Origin: Bacillus sp. 103mf
GTDB taxonomy: Bacteria > Bacillota > Bacilli > Bacillales > Bacillaceae_G
DNA length: 64,000 nt
Assembly: GCF_900116295.1 (NCBI RefSeq)
Contig: NZ_FPAF01000002.1
Span: forward strand, 124,001-188,000
Reading direction: 5' to 3'
Positions 16,639 to 25,080 of this stretch are shown piece after piece. The notes beneath the pieces were generated by a model. That model was not told where the DNA came from. It made no database searches and saw only the letters and a program-made list of their open reading frames with translations. Position numbers and translations under genes: made by a program. Within the stretch, counting starts at the first letter, position 1. The number at the start of each line of letters is the position of its first letter.

Positions 16639-17666
16639 CTTTCATCTGCTTTTTTAATCACAACTGTATCATTAACTAATTCCACTTTTACATAATCACG
16701 TTCTTCTAAACCTAAATGATTAACTGCTTCATCCGGTAATTCAACAGCCATGTAGCGCTCTGTGAAGACAACTTGACTATATATAGCTTGCTGTGCAATC
16801 AAATCAGCTTGTTTTTCTTCTTGAATGATTTGTAATGATGGCAGTCCAATTTCTTTTACGGTGCACCAATTACGACGAATAAAGGGAACAAGCCATAATA
16901 AACTAATAATGATGATAGCAAGACCAACCCATAAATTGCTCTGCGCTTGCAAATCAGCAATTTTTACTGGTTCTTGTGCGCTGCCATCGGTAAATTGAAT
17001 AATGCTAACAACAATATTATTTAAAGCGTGCACGATAATATTTGTCCATAAGCTTTTCGTCTTAATGTATAAAAGACACATAACAACACCAAATAAAAAT
17101 GCACCAATCACATCAACATGACCGAATCCAAAAATAAGTGAAGAAACGATAATAGCACGTTTCACACCCCACTTGTACGCCATTCGATTTAAGAAAAAGC
17201 CCCGAAAGATTACTTCTTCCATAATTGGAGCAAATATACAAGCTGAAATGACACTTAAAATCTTTGTAAAAGTAGTGCTCATATCAATAGCATTTCCATC
17301 ACTTAACAAATCAACTAAAACATCAGGAATCAGCTGAGCTAATATGTAAAATTGAATAAAAGATATACCGAATGAAAAAATCATTCCCATAGCCGTAGCC
17401 ATTAAAATAAGTCGCCATGGAATAGATGATGGTTTATCAAAAAAACTTGCAAATACTGCATTATGTTTTTTCATCTTATAAAACAACCAAAGTAATGGAA
17501 AAATAAAGAAAACTAAAGTGTCTGAGACAAATTCGACTGAAGTACTTTCACCACCTATCATCCCTAATGGAACATATGCAATGAATGTGCCTAAAATCAT
17601 CCATCCAAAAAAACTGCGAAGCCGAATTCGTGAAAATGCAAGATTAATAGAAAACACCTCCAACAT
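16623..17666 (-). CDS. CPBP intramembrane metalloprotease with C-terminal AbrB-like domain
   Basis: About 347 residues. The N-terminal 250 residues form a polytopic CPBP (Abi) domain with the motifs IMEEVIFRGFFL (EExxxR, about residues 146-157), FGFGHVD and HALNNI, the residues that bind the metal and do proteolysis in this CAAX-like family. The last 45 residues (RYMAVELPDEAVNHLGLEER onward) look like a SpoVT/AbrB-type swapped-hairpin beta domain, which is unusual as a tail on a membrane protease. The ATG at 17666 has no ribosome-binding site; GGAGGTG (17661-17655) lies inside the first codons and is spaced perfectly for initiation at an ATT (17648-17646). Substrate unknown. Confidence 0.82.
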   Translation of the reverse strand: MLEVFSINLAFSRIRLRSFFGWMILGTFIAYVPLGMIGGESTSVEFVSDTLVFFIFPLLWLFYKMKKHNAVFASFFDKPSSIPWRLILMATAMGMIFSFGISFIQFYILAQLIPDVLVDLLSDGNAIDMSTTFTKILSVISACIFAPIMEEVIFRGFFLNRMAYKWGVKRAIIVSSLIFGFGHVDVIGAFLFGVVMCLLYIKTKSLWTNIIVHALNNIVVSIIQFTDGSAQEPVKIADLQAQSNLWVGLAIIIISLLWLVPFIRRNWCTVKEIGLPSLQIIQEEKQADLIAQQAIYSQVVFTERYMAVELPDEAVNHLGLEERDYVKVELVNDTVVIKKADEREKLS

Positions 17667-17752
17667 GATATATTTATATTATAGTATCAATATGCTGTAA
17701 TTTCTTCCTTTATTTATCAACTTAGCTCTGTATAACCCTACAACTCCCCAAA

Positions 17753-17783
17753 ATAAATCCCCGCTTAAGCGAGGATTTATTTT
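17753..17783. terminator. Terminator of the ABC operon
   Basis: Near-perfect 15-bp stem AATAAATCCCCGCTT/AAGCGAGGATTTATT, T/A runs on each side, directly after the last permease gene. Confidence 0.75.
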
Positions 17784-18560
17784 TTATAAAACATCTCGTT
17801 TTTGGAACAATGCACTAGAAGCAACAAGTAAAACAGCAAAATGAGCTAACACAAATAACAAGGAAGTTGTAAAGCTAAACTCTGAAAATATTGGTTTGGC
17901 ACCCTGACTCAACAACTCATTACTATCATACATATTTAAATTCAAGTGGAACATTACAACATATTTTGCTATACCTTGGCCAAATTGAAATATTAGCATT
18001 TTTAACATTGACTCTAGGAAAAAGAAAAATAGTGTAATAACTAATGGTAAAACTGATTTTCTAAAAATATTAGCTAGTAAAAATGCAACTGTTGGATAAA
18101 ACAATATCGGTAAAATGTTATACGCAAAACGTTTTAATAAAATTGCAAAAGTTATCATTCCAGTGTCCCCGCCAAATGCAATAAGACCAATTAACATGGC
18201 TGTAAATAAAGAAACAATACATACCAATAATATAGCTAAGAGAACTGTAATATACTTTGAAAATAATATCATAACTCGTTTTCTTGGTCGAATTAATAAT
18301 TGTTTAATTGTTCCTTTTTGAAATTCCTCTGTAATTGTGTGGGAAGCTAGGGTAATTCCAAAGATTGTTGCAAATGTAGCAATCATACCGATATTTTGCT
18401 CCGCGAACATCATAAACCCTTCGATTTTCAATTCAGGTGGGGCCCATTTTTTGAGAATAACTGCTTCTGCTATTTCTAATGCTGCTAGCACGACTAACAA
18501 AATATACATACTCTTTTTCGCATGTAACTTTAAAAATTCATTTTGGATTAATTTCATCAT
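17784..18560 (-). CDS. ABC-2 type transporter permease
   Basis: A 258-residue membrane protein with six hydrophobic segments, beginning with the NEFLKLHAKKSMYIL motif typical of ABC-2 permeases of bacitracin/lantibiotic-type exporters, and carrying the EEFQKGTIKQLLIRPRKR coupling-loop region (about residues 73-90). It pairs with the ATPase upstream, whose stop codon overlaps this start (TAATG). It probably forms an efflux or lipid/peptide detoxification ABC pump; the substrate is unknown. It is the last gene of the five-gene GntR-controlled operon. Confidence 0.88.
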   Translation of the reverse strand: MMKLIQNEFLKLHAKKSMYILLVVLAALEIAEAVILKKWAPPELKIEGFMMFAEQNIGMIATFATIFGITLASHTITEEFQKGTIKQLLIRPRKRVMILFSKYITVLLAILLVCIVSLFTAMLIGLIAFGGDTGMITFAILLKRFAYNILPILFYPTVAFLLANIFRKSVLPLVITLFFFFLESMLKMLIFQFGQGIAKYVVMFHLNLNMYDSNELLSQGAKPIFSEFSFTTSLLFVLAHFAVLLVASSALFQKRDVL

Positions 18561-19462
18561 TATGCTTTCACTCCCCCTGTAACTGCTAAGAATTCATCTT
18601 CTAATGATTTATTTTGAACTGTTACACTGTACACAAGAACATCAGCATACACTAAATTTTTCACAAGCTGCGGAATTTCCTCTTTTATAACAGACACAAT
18701 AATTTTCTTTTCTTGTACGGTTCCTTTTAGCAGTTCATTCGCTTTCTCTACTTGATCCACTTCAAACGCTACCGTAATTTTCCCGTCTCCTTTTACCTGC
18801 TCATGTAAACTGTACTCTTGCACAAATTGTCCATTCTGAATAATAACGACACGATCACACATCAGCTCTATCTCACTTAATAAGTGGCTTGATACAATGA
18901 CTGCAATGTTTTCTTCTTTTGCTAAACGCTGTAAGTAATCGCGAATTTGACGAATTCCTGCTGGATCTAAACCATTTGTCGGCTCATCTAAAATTAAGAT
19001 TTTGGGATTATGTAATAGCGCTTGTGCAATCCCTAATCGTTGTTTCATACCAAGAGAATATGTTTTTACCTTTTTATGAATCGCGTGTTCTAATTCAACA
19101 AGCTTTACAATTTCAGCAATTCTTTCTATAGAAATCGATGTTACTGCCATATTCGCAAAGTGCTTTAAATTTTGCATTCCTGTCATATATTCATATAGTT
19201 CAGGGTTCTCTACAATCGCTCCAATATACTCTAATGCTTTCTCACGCTTAGTACGTATACTGTGACCACAAATTGTAATATCGCCTTCTGTTACTGAAAT
19301 CAGCCCTGTCATCATCCGAATTGTCGTTGTCTTCCCGCTCCCGTTTGGTCCAAGGAAACCGTACACTTCCCCTTCCTGTACTTCAAACGAAAGACCACGA
19401 ATAATTTCAGCACTGCCTATTTTTTTATGAACATTTTCTAATTTCACTACTACATTTCCCAA
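18560..19462 (-). CDS. ABC transporter ATPase (BcrA/DrrA type)
   Basis: A 300-residue ATPase. Walker A GPNGSGKTTTIRM (about residues 39-51), signature YSLGMKQRLGIAQALLHNPK, Walker B ILILDEPTNGLDP and the H-loop SSHLLSEIE are complete. The 80-residue C-terminal extension (DUF4162-like) is typical of ATPases that export peptide antibiotics or lipids. It sits 14 bases downstream of the preceding permease and overlaps the following permease by one base. Confidence 0.93.
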   Translation of the reverse strand: MGNVVVKLENVHKKIGSAEIIRGLSFEVQEGEVYGFLGPNGSGKTTTIRMMTGLISVTEGDITICGHSIRTKREKALEYIGAIVENPELYEYMTGMQNLKHFANMAVTSISIERIAEIVKLVELEHAIHKKVKTYSLGMKQRLGIAQALLHNPKILILDEPTNGLDPAGIRQIRDYLQRLAKEENIAVIVSSHLLSEIELMCDRVVIIQNGQFVQEYSLHEQVKGDGKITVAFEVDQVEKANELLKGTVQEKKIIVSVIKEEIPQLVKNLVYADVLVYSVTVQNKSLEDEFLAVTGGVKA

Positions 19463-19476
19463 TGCCTATTCCTCCT

Positions 19477-20268
19477 TTAAACTTCTAATTTTTTGTCGAT
19501 AATGTAGGATGTTATAAATATGAAGAGAACGGTCGATAACAAAGTAAAGCATACACACGAAATACTTGACCCTTCATTAAAATAAAATGACGTTTCTAAA
19601 AAACCATTTTTATCCATCAATCTAATGCTTTTTGTGTAAAATGCATGCTTATCAATTTTTTGTAAAAATTCAGTTATAAAGAATTGAGCCCACCCAAGAA
19701 TTACGAAAAAAAAGAAAAATAATACCTTATTTAATAAGGAGTTCACTTTAAAGAGTTTTATAATTGCAATTATGAAATATACAGAAGCCAAAAAATTCGT
19801 TAAATCTATAATCAATAAAAAGATAGAAAAGAAATGATACAGCAACCCAAATTTATAAAAGTATTGTATCGCTCGTTGAAACTCTCCATTTGTATTTTTC
19901 CCGTAAATATCTAAAGAAAAAAAATGAACAAATCCTAAAGCTATTACAGACAGCAAAATAAACATTATCGTAAAAAACAATAGGTTGGCACATATATATT
20001 TTTTAGTAGGAATAGCTGTATAACGAATCATAGAATTTTTTAACATTCTTCGAAAAGATAAGATTGCTATTAAACTAATAGAAAATACTGTTATGCTAAA
20101 TAATAATATAAACAAAACTAATATTATATCTTGTTTTGTTGGGGTCATATGCTTAGCAGAACCCATAAAATTAAATAAAAGAATAAGTGAAATCGTCATA
20201 AATCCTACGTAAATAGCCCATATTTTCTTTTTATTACAGTTATATAAATAATGAAGAAGTGGATTCAT
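19477..20268 (-). CDS. ABC transporter permease-like membrane protein
   Basis: A 263-residue, very hydrophobic protein with six predicted helices and few charged residues. Sequence motifs are weak, but it overlaps by four bases the YtrB-like ATPase gene upstream, the order found in ytr-type operons (regulator, ATPase, membrane subunits). It is probably the membrane partner of that ATPase. It evolves fast compared with the neighbouring ATPases. The ATG at 20268 is within the ATPase stop region. Confidence 0.78.
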   Translation of the reverse strand: MNPLLHYLYNCNKKKIWAIYVGFMTISLILLFNFMGSAKHMTPTKQDIILVLFILLFSITVFSISLIAILSFRRMLKNSMIRYTAIPTKKYICANLLFFTIMFILLSVIALGFVHFFSLDIYGKNTNGEFQRAIQYFYKFGLLYHFFSIFLLIIDLTNFLASVYFIIAIIKLFKVNSLLNKVLFFFFFVILGWAQFFITEFLQKIDKHAFYTKSIRLMDKNGFLETSFYFNEGSSISCVCFTLLSTVLFIFITSYIIDKKLEV

Positions 20269-20963
20269 TGTCCAAAAACCTCCTTGAACAACTCGTGTAT
20301 TGCTTTTCCTCTTTGAAAACGAAGATCTTCTACATTTTCATATAAAACAATCTCCCCGTCTTTTAAGAAAATTACTTCATCAAACAAGTTTTCAATTTCA
20401 CTAATTAAATGAGTAGAAATTAAAATTGTACAATCCTCGCGATAAAATTGAAGAATTAACTCTAGTACATGCTCCCGTGAGACGAGATCAATTCCACCCA
20501 GCGGCTCATCTAGTACATATAGTTTTGCATTCCTTGAAAAGGTTAAAATAAGCTGTAGTTTTTCTACCATTCCTTTTGATAAAGCATTAATTTTTTCTTC
20601 TAATGGAATTTTCAATTTCGCAATTGTATCCACCGCTTTTTGAATATCAAAATCTTCATAAAAATCACGATAAAAAAATAAAGCATCTTTTACAGTCATC
20701 CAGTCTTCAAATATCGGACGGTCAGACATGAATGAAACAATATTTTTCGTTTCTCGATTTACCTTCTTACCAGCAATGAAAATATCTCCTTGAGAAGGAT
20801 GCTGTAAACCGACAATCATTTTCAGCAACGTCGTTTTCCCGCTGCCATTATCTCCAACAAGACCAATAATTTTTCCTTCTGTTATCGTTATGTTTACGTC
20901 TCTAATAACAGCTTTTAAATCGTAACGTTTCCATAGATTTTCTATTTTTACTAATTCTCGCAT
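20265..20963 (-). CDS. ABC transporter ATPase (YtrB-like)
   Basis: A 232-residue ATPase with Walker A GDNGSGKTTLLKM (about residues 37-49), a somewhat divergent signature ALSKGMVEKLQLILTFSRN, Walker B LYVLDEPLGGIDLVS and H-loop ISTHLISEIE. The ALSKG signature in place of LSGGQ is common to YtrB-class ATPases. The start overlaps the stop of the GntR regulator by 13 bases, so expression is coupled. Confidence 0.92.
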   Translation of the reverse strand: MRELVKIENLWKRYDLKAVIRDVNITITEGKIIGLVGDNGSGKTTLLKMIVGLQHPSQGDIFIAGKKVNRETKNIVSFMSDRPIFEDWMTVKDALFFYRDFYEDFDIQKAVDTIAKLKIPLEEKINALSKGMVEKLQLILTFSRNAKLYVLDEPLGGIDLVSREHVLELILQFYREDCTILISTHLISEIENLFDEVIFLKDGEIVLYENVEDLRFQRGKAIHELFKEVFGQ

Positions 20964-21340
20964 CTGTTCTCCCCCTTTTTTTCTTCTAATGAAGAATAAA
21001 GAATGGACAACATTTCCTCTTCTGAAAACCCTAAGTTGTTCATTCCATTTATAAAGGCATGAAGCAACTCTTTTGCCATATCCTTTCGCAGCTCCATAAT
21101 TTTCTCTCCTTCAGTTGCTACATATCTTCCCATTCCTCTACGCGTCACAACGATACCCTCGCGTTCTAGCTCTTGAAATGTACGTTGAATTGTATTCGGA
21201 TTCACTTGTAACTTACCCGCTAATTCACGTACAGAGGGAATTTTACTACCAGGCGCTAAATGACCTGTTACAATTTCCTTTTTTATGTATTCCATCACCT
21301 GAATGTAAATAGGGATGTTTGGAGAAAATTCAATTTTCAT
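20951..21340 (-). CDS. GntR-family repressor, YtrA subfamily
   Basis: A 129-residue regulator: N-terminal winged helix of the GntR family (IYIQVMEYIKKEIVTGHLAP, PSVRELAGKLQVNPNTIQRT, with the recognition helix about residues 42-58) followed by a short, about 50-residue effector/dimerisation tail, the YtrA subfamily architecture. It heads its own operon with an ATPase and membrane protein. A perfect palindrome of the YtrA operator type lies directly upstream. In B. subtilis YtrA responds to cell-wall antibiotics such as ramoplanin and bacitracin; similar control is plausible here. Confidence 0.93.
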   Translation of the reverse strand: MKIEFSPNIPIYIQVMEYIKKEIVTGHLAPGSKIPSVRELAGKLQVNPNTIQRTFQELEREGIVVTRRGMGRYVATEGEKIMELRKDMAKELLHAFINGMNNLGFSEEEMLSILYSSLEEKKGENRCEN

Positions 21341-21353
21341 TTCTTCCTCCTAA

Positions 21354-21389
21354 TGTCATAGTGTACTAATTAAATAGTACACTATGACA
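21354..21389. promoter_or_regulatory. YtrA-type operator palindrome
   Basis: A perfect 14-bp inverted repeat TGTCATAGTGTACT (21354-21367) and AGTACACTATGACA (21376-21389) with an 8-bp AT spacer. It contains AGTGTA-N12-TACACT, very close to the reported YtrA site AGTGTA-N13-TACACT, and lies 13 bases upstream of the repressor start codon, so it implies autoregulation. Confidence 0.85.
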
Positions 21390-21467
21390 CAAAAAAGGTA
21401 AATGTTTATTTGGAATATATTTGATATTATCTTAAAAATCAAAATTTATATCCCCGAATATATAAAT

Positions 21468-21660
21468 CCAAATTAAAAACCTGACATAAACCCCTTTTCT
21501 TTTTAGATAGTCGAGAGCGTCTGGCCATGCGTAGAAGCGGTCAGGGCCTTTTTCTGCCACGTGCAAAGTTTCAAACAAAGAGAGAAAGAAAGTAGCAGGT
21601 TATTTTTTGTTCAGCGTGGCGGCAACTTGTGTGTTGGAAAGTCAAGTTGGATTTATATAT
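21468..21660 (+). repeat. MITE-like dispersed repeat
   Basis: Full-length copy, about 193 bp. The left end TATATAAATCCAAATT and right end AAGTTGGATTTATATAT are good inverted repeats; the core GCGGTCAGGGCCTTTTTCTG is at about 21537-21556. Confidence 0.75.
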
Positions 21661-21729
21661 AATTGCTCTTCATAAAATATCATCAACAACATCAGACGAA
21701 ATAACAATGTTATATAAACTTATTTTCCA

Positions 21730-21765
21730 TAAAAAAAGAGCGCCCTATACATATAGAGCACTCAT
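21730..21765 (-). terminator. Terminator of the nrd operon
   Basis: On the minus strand GAGTGCTCTATA pairs with TATAGGGCGCTC (with G-U pairs), followed by seven T residues, five bases after the nrdF stop codon. Confidence 0.8.
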
Positions 21766-21769
21766 CTTA

Positions 21770-22159
21770 TTAAAAGTTAAATACAAAATCATCATCTGAT
21801 AGTTTTTCAACATTTGTTGCTTTTACATAACCATTCCCTTTTACAGAGAAGAAATCATGGTTTTTCGTATCCGTACGTAAGCCATTTAACACAATTGGAT
21901 TAATTTCTTCTTCTTCAAAGTGCGGTTCTAATCCTAAATTCATTAATCCTTTATTCGCATTGTAACGAACAAAACGATTTACCTCTTCCACAAGACCGAT
22001 AGATGTATAAATTTCGTCTGTATATGCAGTTTCAATTTCATACAGTTTCATCAATAACTCTTGTGTTTCTTTTTGTACTTCTTGTTGTTCTTCGGCAGAA
22101 AGCTCTGCAAAAACTTGCTGTGCTAAAATACCGACGAATACGCCGTGGATACTCTCATC
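21770..22159 (-). CDS. nrdF: Ribonucleotide reductase small subunit NrdF, exon 2
   Basis: The C-terminal 129 codons of NrdF. The exon begins with codons for DESIHGVFVG, the second metal-binding helix (ExxH), whose first codons were cut from exon 1 by the intron, and runs through ETAYTDEIYTSIGL to the C-terminal SDDDFVFNF that docks on NrdE. Joining 23056-22478 to 22159-21770 gives an in-frame protein of 322 residues, the expected NrdF size. Reading the genome without splicing would call this a truncated fragment starting at an internal ATG (22054). Confidence 0.93.
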   Translation of the reverse strand, partial: DESIHGVFVGILAQQVFAELSAEEQQEVQKETQELLMKLYEIETAYTDEIYTSIGLVEEVNRFVRYNANKGLMNLGLEPHFEEEEINPIVLNGLRTDTKNHDFFSVKGNGYVKATNVEKLSDDDFVFNF

Positions 22160-22477
22160 CTAACATGTTCATACAAGGTCGCTACTCTTGTACCGCTTTT
22201 ACAAGCAGCTTACTGTTACCAGTAAGTACAGACTATATCACCATCCATATAGGATGTCCCCCATTTCGAGCACCTATCGCTTGTGCCCTACGGTTTTCAC
22301 CTAGTCGTTGAACGTTCCTTTAGATTATCTAAAGGCTTCGCTGCTGATTGCCCTAGCTAACTTGCTTCATTTACTGATTCCTTTTAAAGAACCAATAGCC
22401 ACCAATTAACTACAGGGTATCCCAGCAATTAGAGGGATTTTCTACTATCTATTGCTAGATAGAGCCGCAAATGTTTT
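22160..22477 (-). ncRNA. Group I intron in nrdF (318 nt)
   Basis: The exon junction is CGT|GAT on the message: the upstream exon ends in U and the intron ends in G, the group I rule. The core elements are readable on the minus strand: P (AATTGCTGGGAT, 22430-22419), Q (AATCAGCAGCGAAGCC, 22348-22333), R (GTTCAACGACTA, 22313-22302) and S (ATATAGTCTG, 22238-22229). It has no open frame, so it depends on other factors for mobility. It looks closely related to the second intron of nrdE. Confidence 0.9.
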
Positions 22478-23056
22478 ACGGATAATGAGATTAATGATTT
22501 CACCGCTCGCCGTTAATTTTCCTTGCCCTGCTAAATACAGCGGATAGAAAAATCCACTATAGAACAAGTAGCTCTCTAAAAACACACTTGCTACCATTGC
22601 CATGTATAGCTCTTTTTTCGTTACTTGAGGCTGTAATAAACGACGGTAGTAATTTGTAATGATACTTGATTTTTTCTCAAGTAACGGATGTGTATCTACC
22701 CATTCAAAAATTTCATCAATTTCTTCTTCACTTGCGAGTGTTGTAAAAATATGACTGTAACTTTTCGCATGCACTTCTTCCATAGCACCCATGAACGCAA
22801 GAACACTTTTTGCTTGTAAGTTTTCAAGATGCACAAGAATTAGCGGCATTCCCTCGCCGCCTTGCTTTGTATCTAGAAGTGTTAATCCCCCAAGTACACG
22901 CTTATAAGCAATTTGTTCTTCCTTAGATAACTGCACCCATGTATTTTTGTCAGAAGAAACAGCGATCTCCTCTTCTGTCCAAAACTGAGCGATGTTTTGC
23001 TTCCAAAACATTAAACTAAAATCGTCTTCTTTCTTGTTCCAGTTTACCGCGCGCAT
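22478..23056 (-). CDS. nrdF: Ribonucleotide reductase small subunit NrdF, exon 1
   Basis: The N-terminal 193 codons of NrdF, the class Ib (Mn/Fe-tyrosyl radical) beta subunit, which makes deoxyribonucleotides with NrdE and NrdI. The first metal-ligand segment is AMEEVHAKSYSHIF (about residues 90-103), including the EExxH ligands and the radical Tyr. Exon 1 ends after LIIR; the coding frame then runs nine codons into the intron before a stop. The intron therefore separates the two halves of the dinuclear metal site. It follows nrdE by about 190 bases. Confidence 0.93.
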
Positions 23057-23085
23057 TGAATCGCCCCTTTATTATATTGTTGCAT

Positions 23086-23145
23086 CGTTCTAACGTGCGG
23101 TAAAACTTCCATTTCATAATGAAAATCTAACCGCACGTTAGAACG
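23086..23145. repeat. Perfect 16-bp inverted repeat in the nrdE-nrdF spacer
   Basis: CGTTCTAACGTGCGGT (23086-23101) and its exact complement (23130-23145) with a 28-base AT-rich loop, entirely between nrdE and nrdF. It is not followed by a T run in the operon direction, so it is more likely an RNA stability or processing element than a terminator. Confidence 0.7.
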
Positions 23146-23160
23146 TAAATTTCATAACTA

Positions 23161-23195
23161 AGCATGAGCAGGATTTTTCTAACCCTGCTCATGCT
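23161..23195. repeat. Second hairpin in the nrdE-nrdF spacer
   Basis: 12-bp perfect stem AGCATGAGCAGG/CCTGCTCATGCT with an 11-base loop, 50 bases after the nrdE stop in the direction of transcription. No T run follows on the minus strand. Together with the neighbouring 16-bp repeat it may set the nrdE:nrdF ratio. Confidence 0.6.
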
Positions 23196-23244
23196 GTTTT
23201 ATATGATAACTATCAATTGTATGCTCTTCTACTAAAAGAATACA

Positions 23245-24630
23245 TTATACTGTGCAGGCTACACACTCTTCCACACTTAATTTACGTGTTCTTGTGTAGT
23301 ACAAGCTCTTTAATCCTTTTTTATGAGCATAAATATAATAACGTGCTAATTCACGAGTAGAAATATCACTATTTACATACAGGATTGTACTAATCCCTTG
23401 GTCAATATGCTCTTGAATTTCTGCAATTAAATCAATGAGCTTAAACTGATTCATATCGTAAGAAGATTTATAGTACCAGAACGTATCTTTTGATAAATAC
23501 GGCATTGGATAATATGTCGTTGCATTTGCGTACGTTCTTGATTCAATTTGGCTTACGATTGGCATTACTGATGATGTCGCATTCTGCACGTAACTAATCG
23601 ATTGTGTCGGAGCAATTGCTAATCTATATGAATTATATAAACCATGCTTCTGTACTTGTTCTTTTAAGTTTGTCCAATCTTCTTTTGTTGGAACATGAAT
23701 TCCTTCAAATAATTGCTGTACTTTCTCAGTTACCGGACTATAATCCGTTGTTTCATACTTCTCAAAGTATGTGCCATTTGCATAATCTGACTTTTCAAAG
23801 TCTTTAAAGGTTTCACCTTTCTCTTTTGCAATTTCCATACTTTTTTCAATGGAGTAGTAATTTAGCATCATAAAGAATGTACGAGCAAACTCTTTCGCTT
23901 CTGCACTTTCATAAGCAATTTTATTTTTCGCCAAATAACCGTGTAAGTTCATTGCTCCAAGACCGACAGAATGAAGCTCCTCATTTGCTTTTTTCACAGT
24001 CGGTGCGTTCGGAATAATTGTCATATCAGAAACAGCTGTTAAAGCTTCCATTCCCGCATGAACCGCTTCACGTATTTCTTTATTCTCCATTACGTTCACG
24101 ATATTTAATGATCCTAAGTTACAGTTAATATCACGACGAATAATATCATCTGTACCATAATCATTAATTTCAGATGTTTCTTGTAACTGGAAAATTTCTG
24201 TACAAAGATTCGACATCTTCACAGTTCCAATACCCTTTAACGGATGTTGCTTATTCGCATTTGATTTAAACATTAAGTATGGATAACCAGACTCAAGCTG
24301 AATCATTGCAATTTTAATGAGCATATCACGTGCACTAATATCCAGTGGTTTCTTTTTGATATTTGGATTACTCATCAGTTCGTCATACATTTCATCAATG
24401 TCAATATCGTCTAAATGTTTTCCGTACTCTTTATACACTGTATAAGGTGCGAAAACATGGAATGGTTCGTTTTTCTCAGCAAGCTCAAAGAATTTGCTTG
24501 GAACGATAATTCCGATGGAAAGAGATTGAATACGGCTCTTCTCGTCGGCATTTATTTTTTTTGTATCGAGGAACTCAATAATGTCCCAATGGAAAATATT
24601 TAAATATACTGCTCCTGCACCTTTTCTTTG
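23245..24630 (-). CDS. nrdE: Ribonucleotide reductase large subunit NrdE, exon 3
   Basis: The last 461 residues of NrdE, from QRKGAGAVYLNIFHWDI to the C terminus. It carries the radical-site motif MSNLCTEIFQ (Asn, Cys, Glu), the second redox Cys in RRDINCNLGSLN, the NAPT motif, and the C-terminal redox pair in ECVACTV that is re-reduced by NrdH/thioredoxin. The exon starts at CAA (24630) just after the intron's terminal G. An ATG immediately upstream belongs to the intron and is not a start codon. Spliced NrdE is 695 residues. Confidence 0.93.
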   Translation of the reverse strand, partial: QRKGAGAVYLNIFHWDIIEFLDTKKINADEKSRIQSLSIGIIVPSKFFELAEKNEPFHVFAPYTVYKEYGKHLDDIDIDEMYDELMSNPNIKKKPLDISARDMLIKIAMIQLESGYPYLMFKSNANKQHPLKGIGTVKMSNLCTEIFQLQETSEINDYGTDDIIRRDINCNLGSLNIVNVMENKEIREAVHAGMEALTAVSDMTIIPNAPTVKKANEELHSVGLGAMNLHGYLAKNKIAYESAEAKEFARTFFMMLNYYSIEKSMEIAKEKGETFKDFEKSDYANGTYFEKYETTDYSPVTEKVQQLFEGIHVPTKEDWTNLKEQVQKHGLYNSYRLAIAPTQSISYVQNATSSVMPIVSQIESRTYANATTYYPMPYLSKDTFWYYKSSYDMNQFKLIDLIAEIQEHIDQGISTILYVNSDISTRELARYYIYAHKKGLKSLYYTRTRKLSVEECVACTV

Positions 24631-24953
24631 CATATTGTTACTCCATACTTTTAAAACGTATGGGGGATAGTCATTTCTGCTACCCTCTCTATATCGCTAC
24701 AGAGTTCAGACCATATCTTCTTCTCAACTTATACAATCTCGTTTTGAGAAGCCAGGTTCGAGCTATATAGTCGCCTACATAGCTACTTGGTCGTTGAACC
24801 TTCTCCTTATCTAACAGACTTAGGAGCTCGGCTGCTGATTTCCTGCAATCTTGGATTTTTAGGGGGCGCTACGTAATTTCTCCGCAGTATCCTACCTCGA
24901 TATACTCAGGCGTTCCAGCAATTGACCCGGTTTTATAGTTGAGCCATAAGTTA
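24631..24953 (-). ncRNA. Group I intron 2 of nrdE (323 nt)
   Basis: The junction is GGT|CAA on the message, upstream exon ending in U and intron ending in G. P, Q, R and S elements close to those of the nrdF intron are seen: AATTGCTGGAACGCC, AATCAGCAGCCGAGC, GTTCAACGACCA and GATATGGTCTG. No open frame. It separates NrdE residues ANQLG and QRKGA in a conserved active-site-proximal segment. Confidence 0.9.
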
Positions 24954-25080
24954 ACCCAACTGATTCGCATATGAAAACGAATCTTCAAGTAATTTCATAA
25001 CTGGTACAACACCACTTGCTGCATTTTCAATACCTTTAATTTGCTCACCGCGTGCTCGCAGCTTTGAAAGATTAAGTGCA
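24954..25080 (-). CDS. nrdE: Ribonucleotide reductase large subunit NrdE, exon 2
   Basis: A 127-nt internal exon too short to be found as a gene. It encodes [20 protein letters not shown] (20 residues) and continues [21 protein letters not shown], exactly the segment missing between the two larger NrdE exons. The exon begins with the third base of a Val codon (GT|T) and ends with a complete Gly codon, so exon lengths 575 + 127 keep the frame. The 'ASGVVPVMK' stretch is part of the substrate-binding barrel. Confidence 0.92.

Noticed and set aside
24631-24633. ATG at 24633 as the start of a separate NrdE-like gene
   Set aside because: It is the last three bases of the intron; the true exon begins with the next codon.
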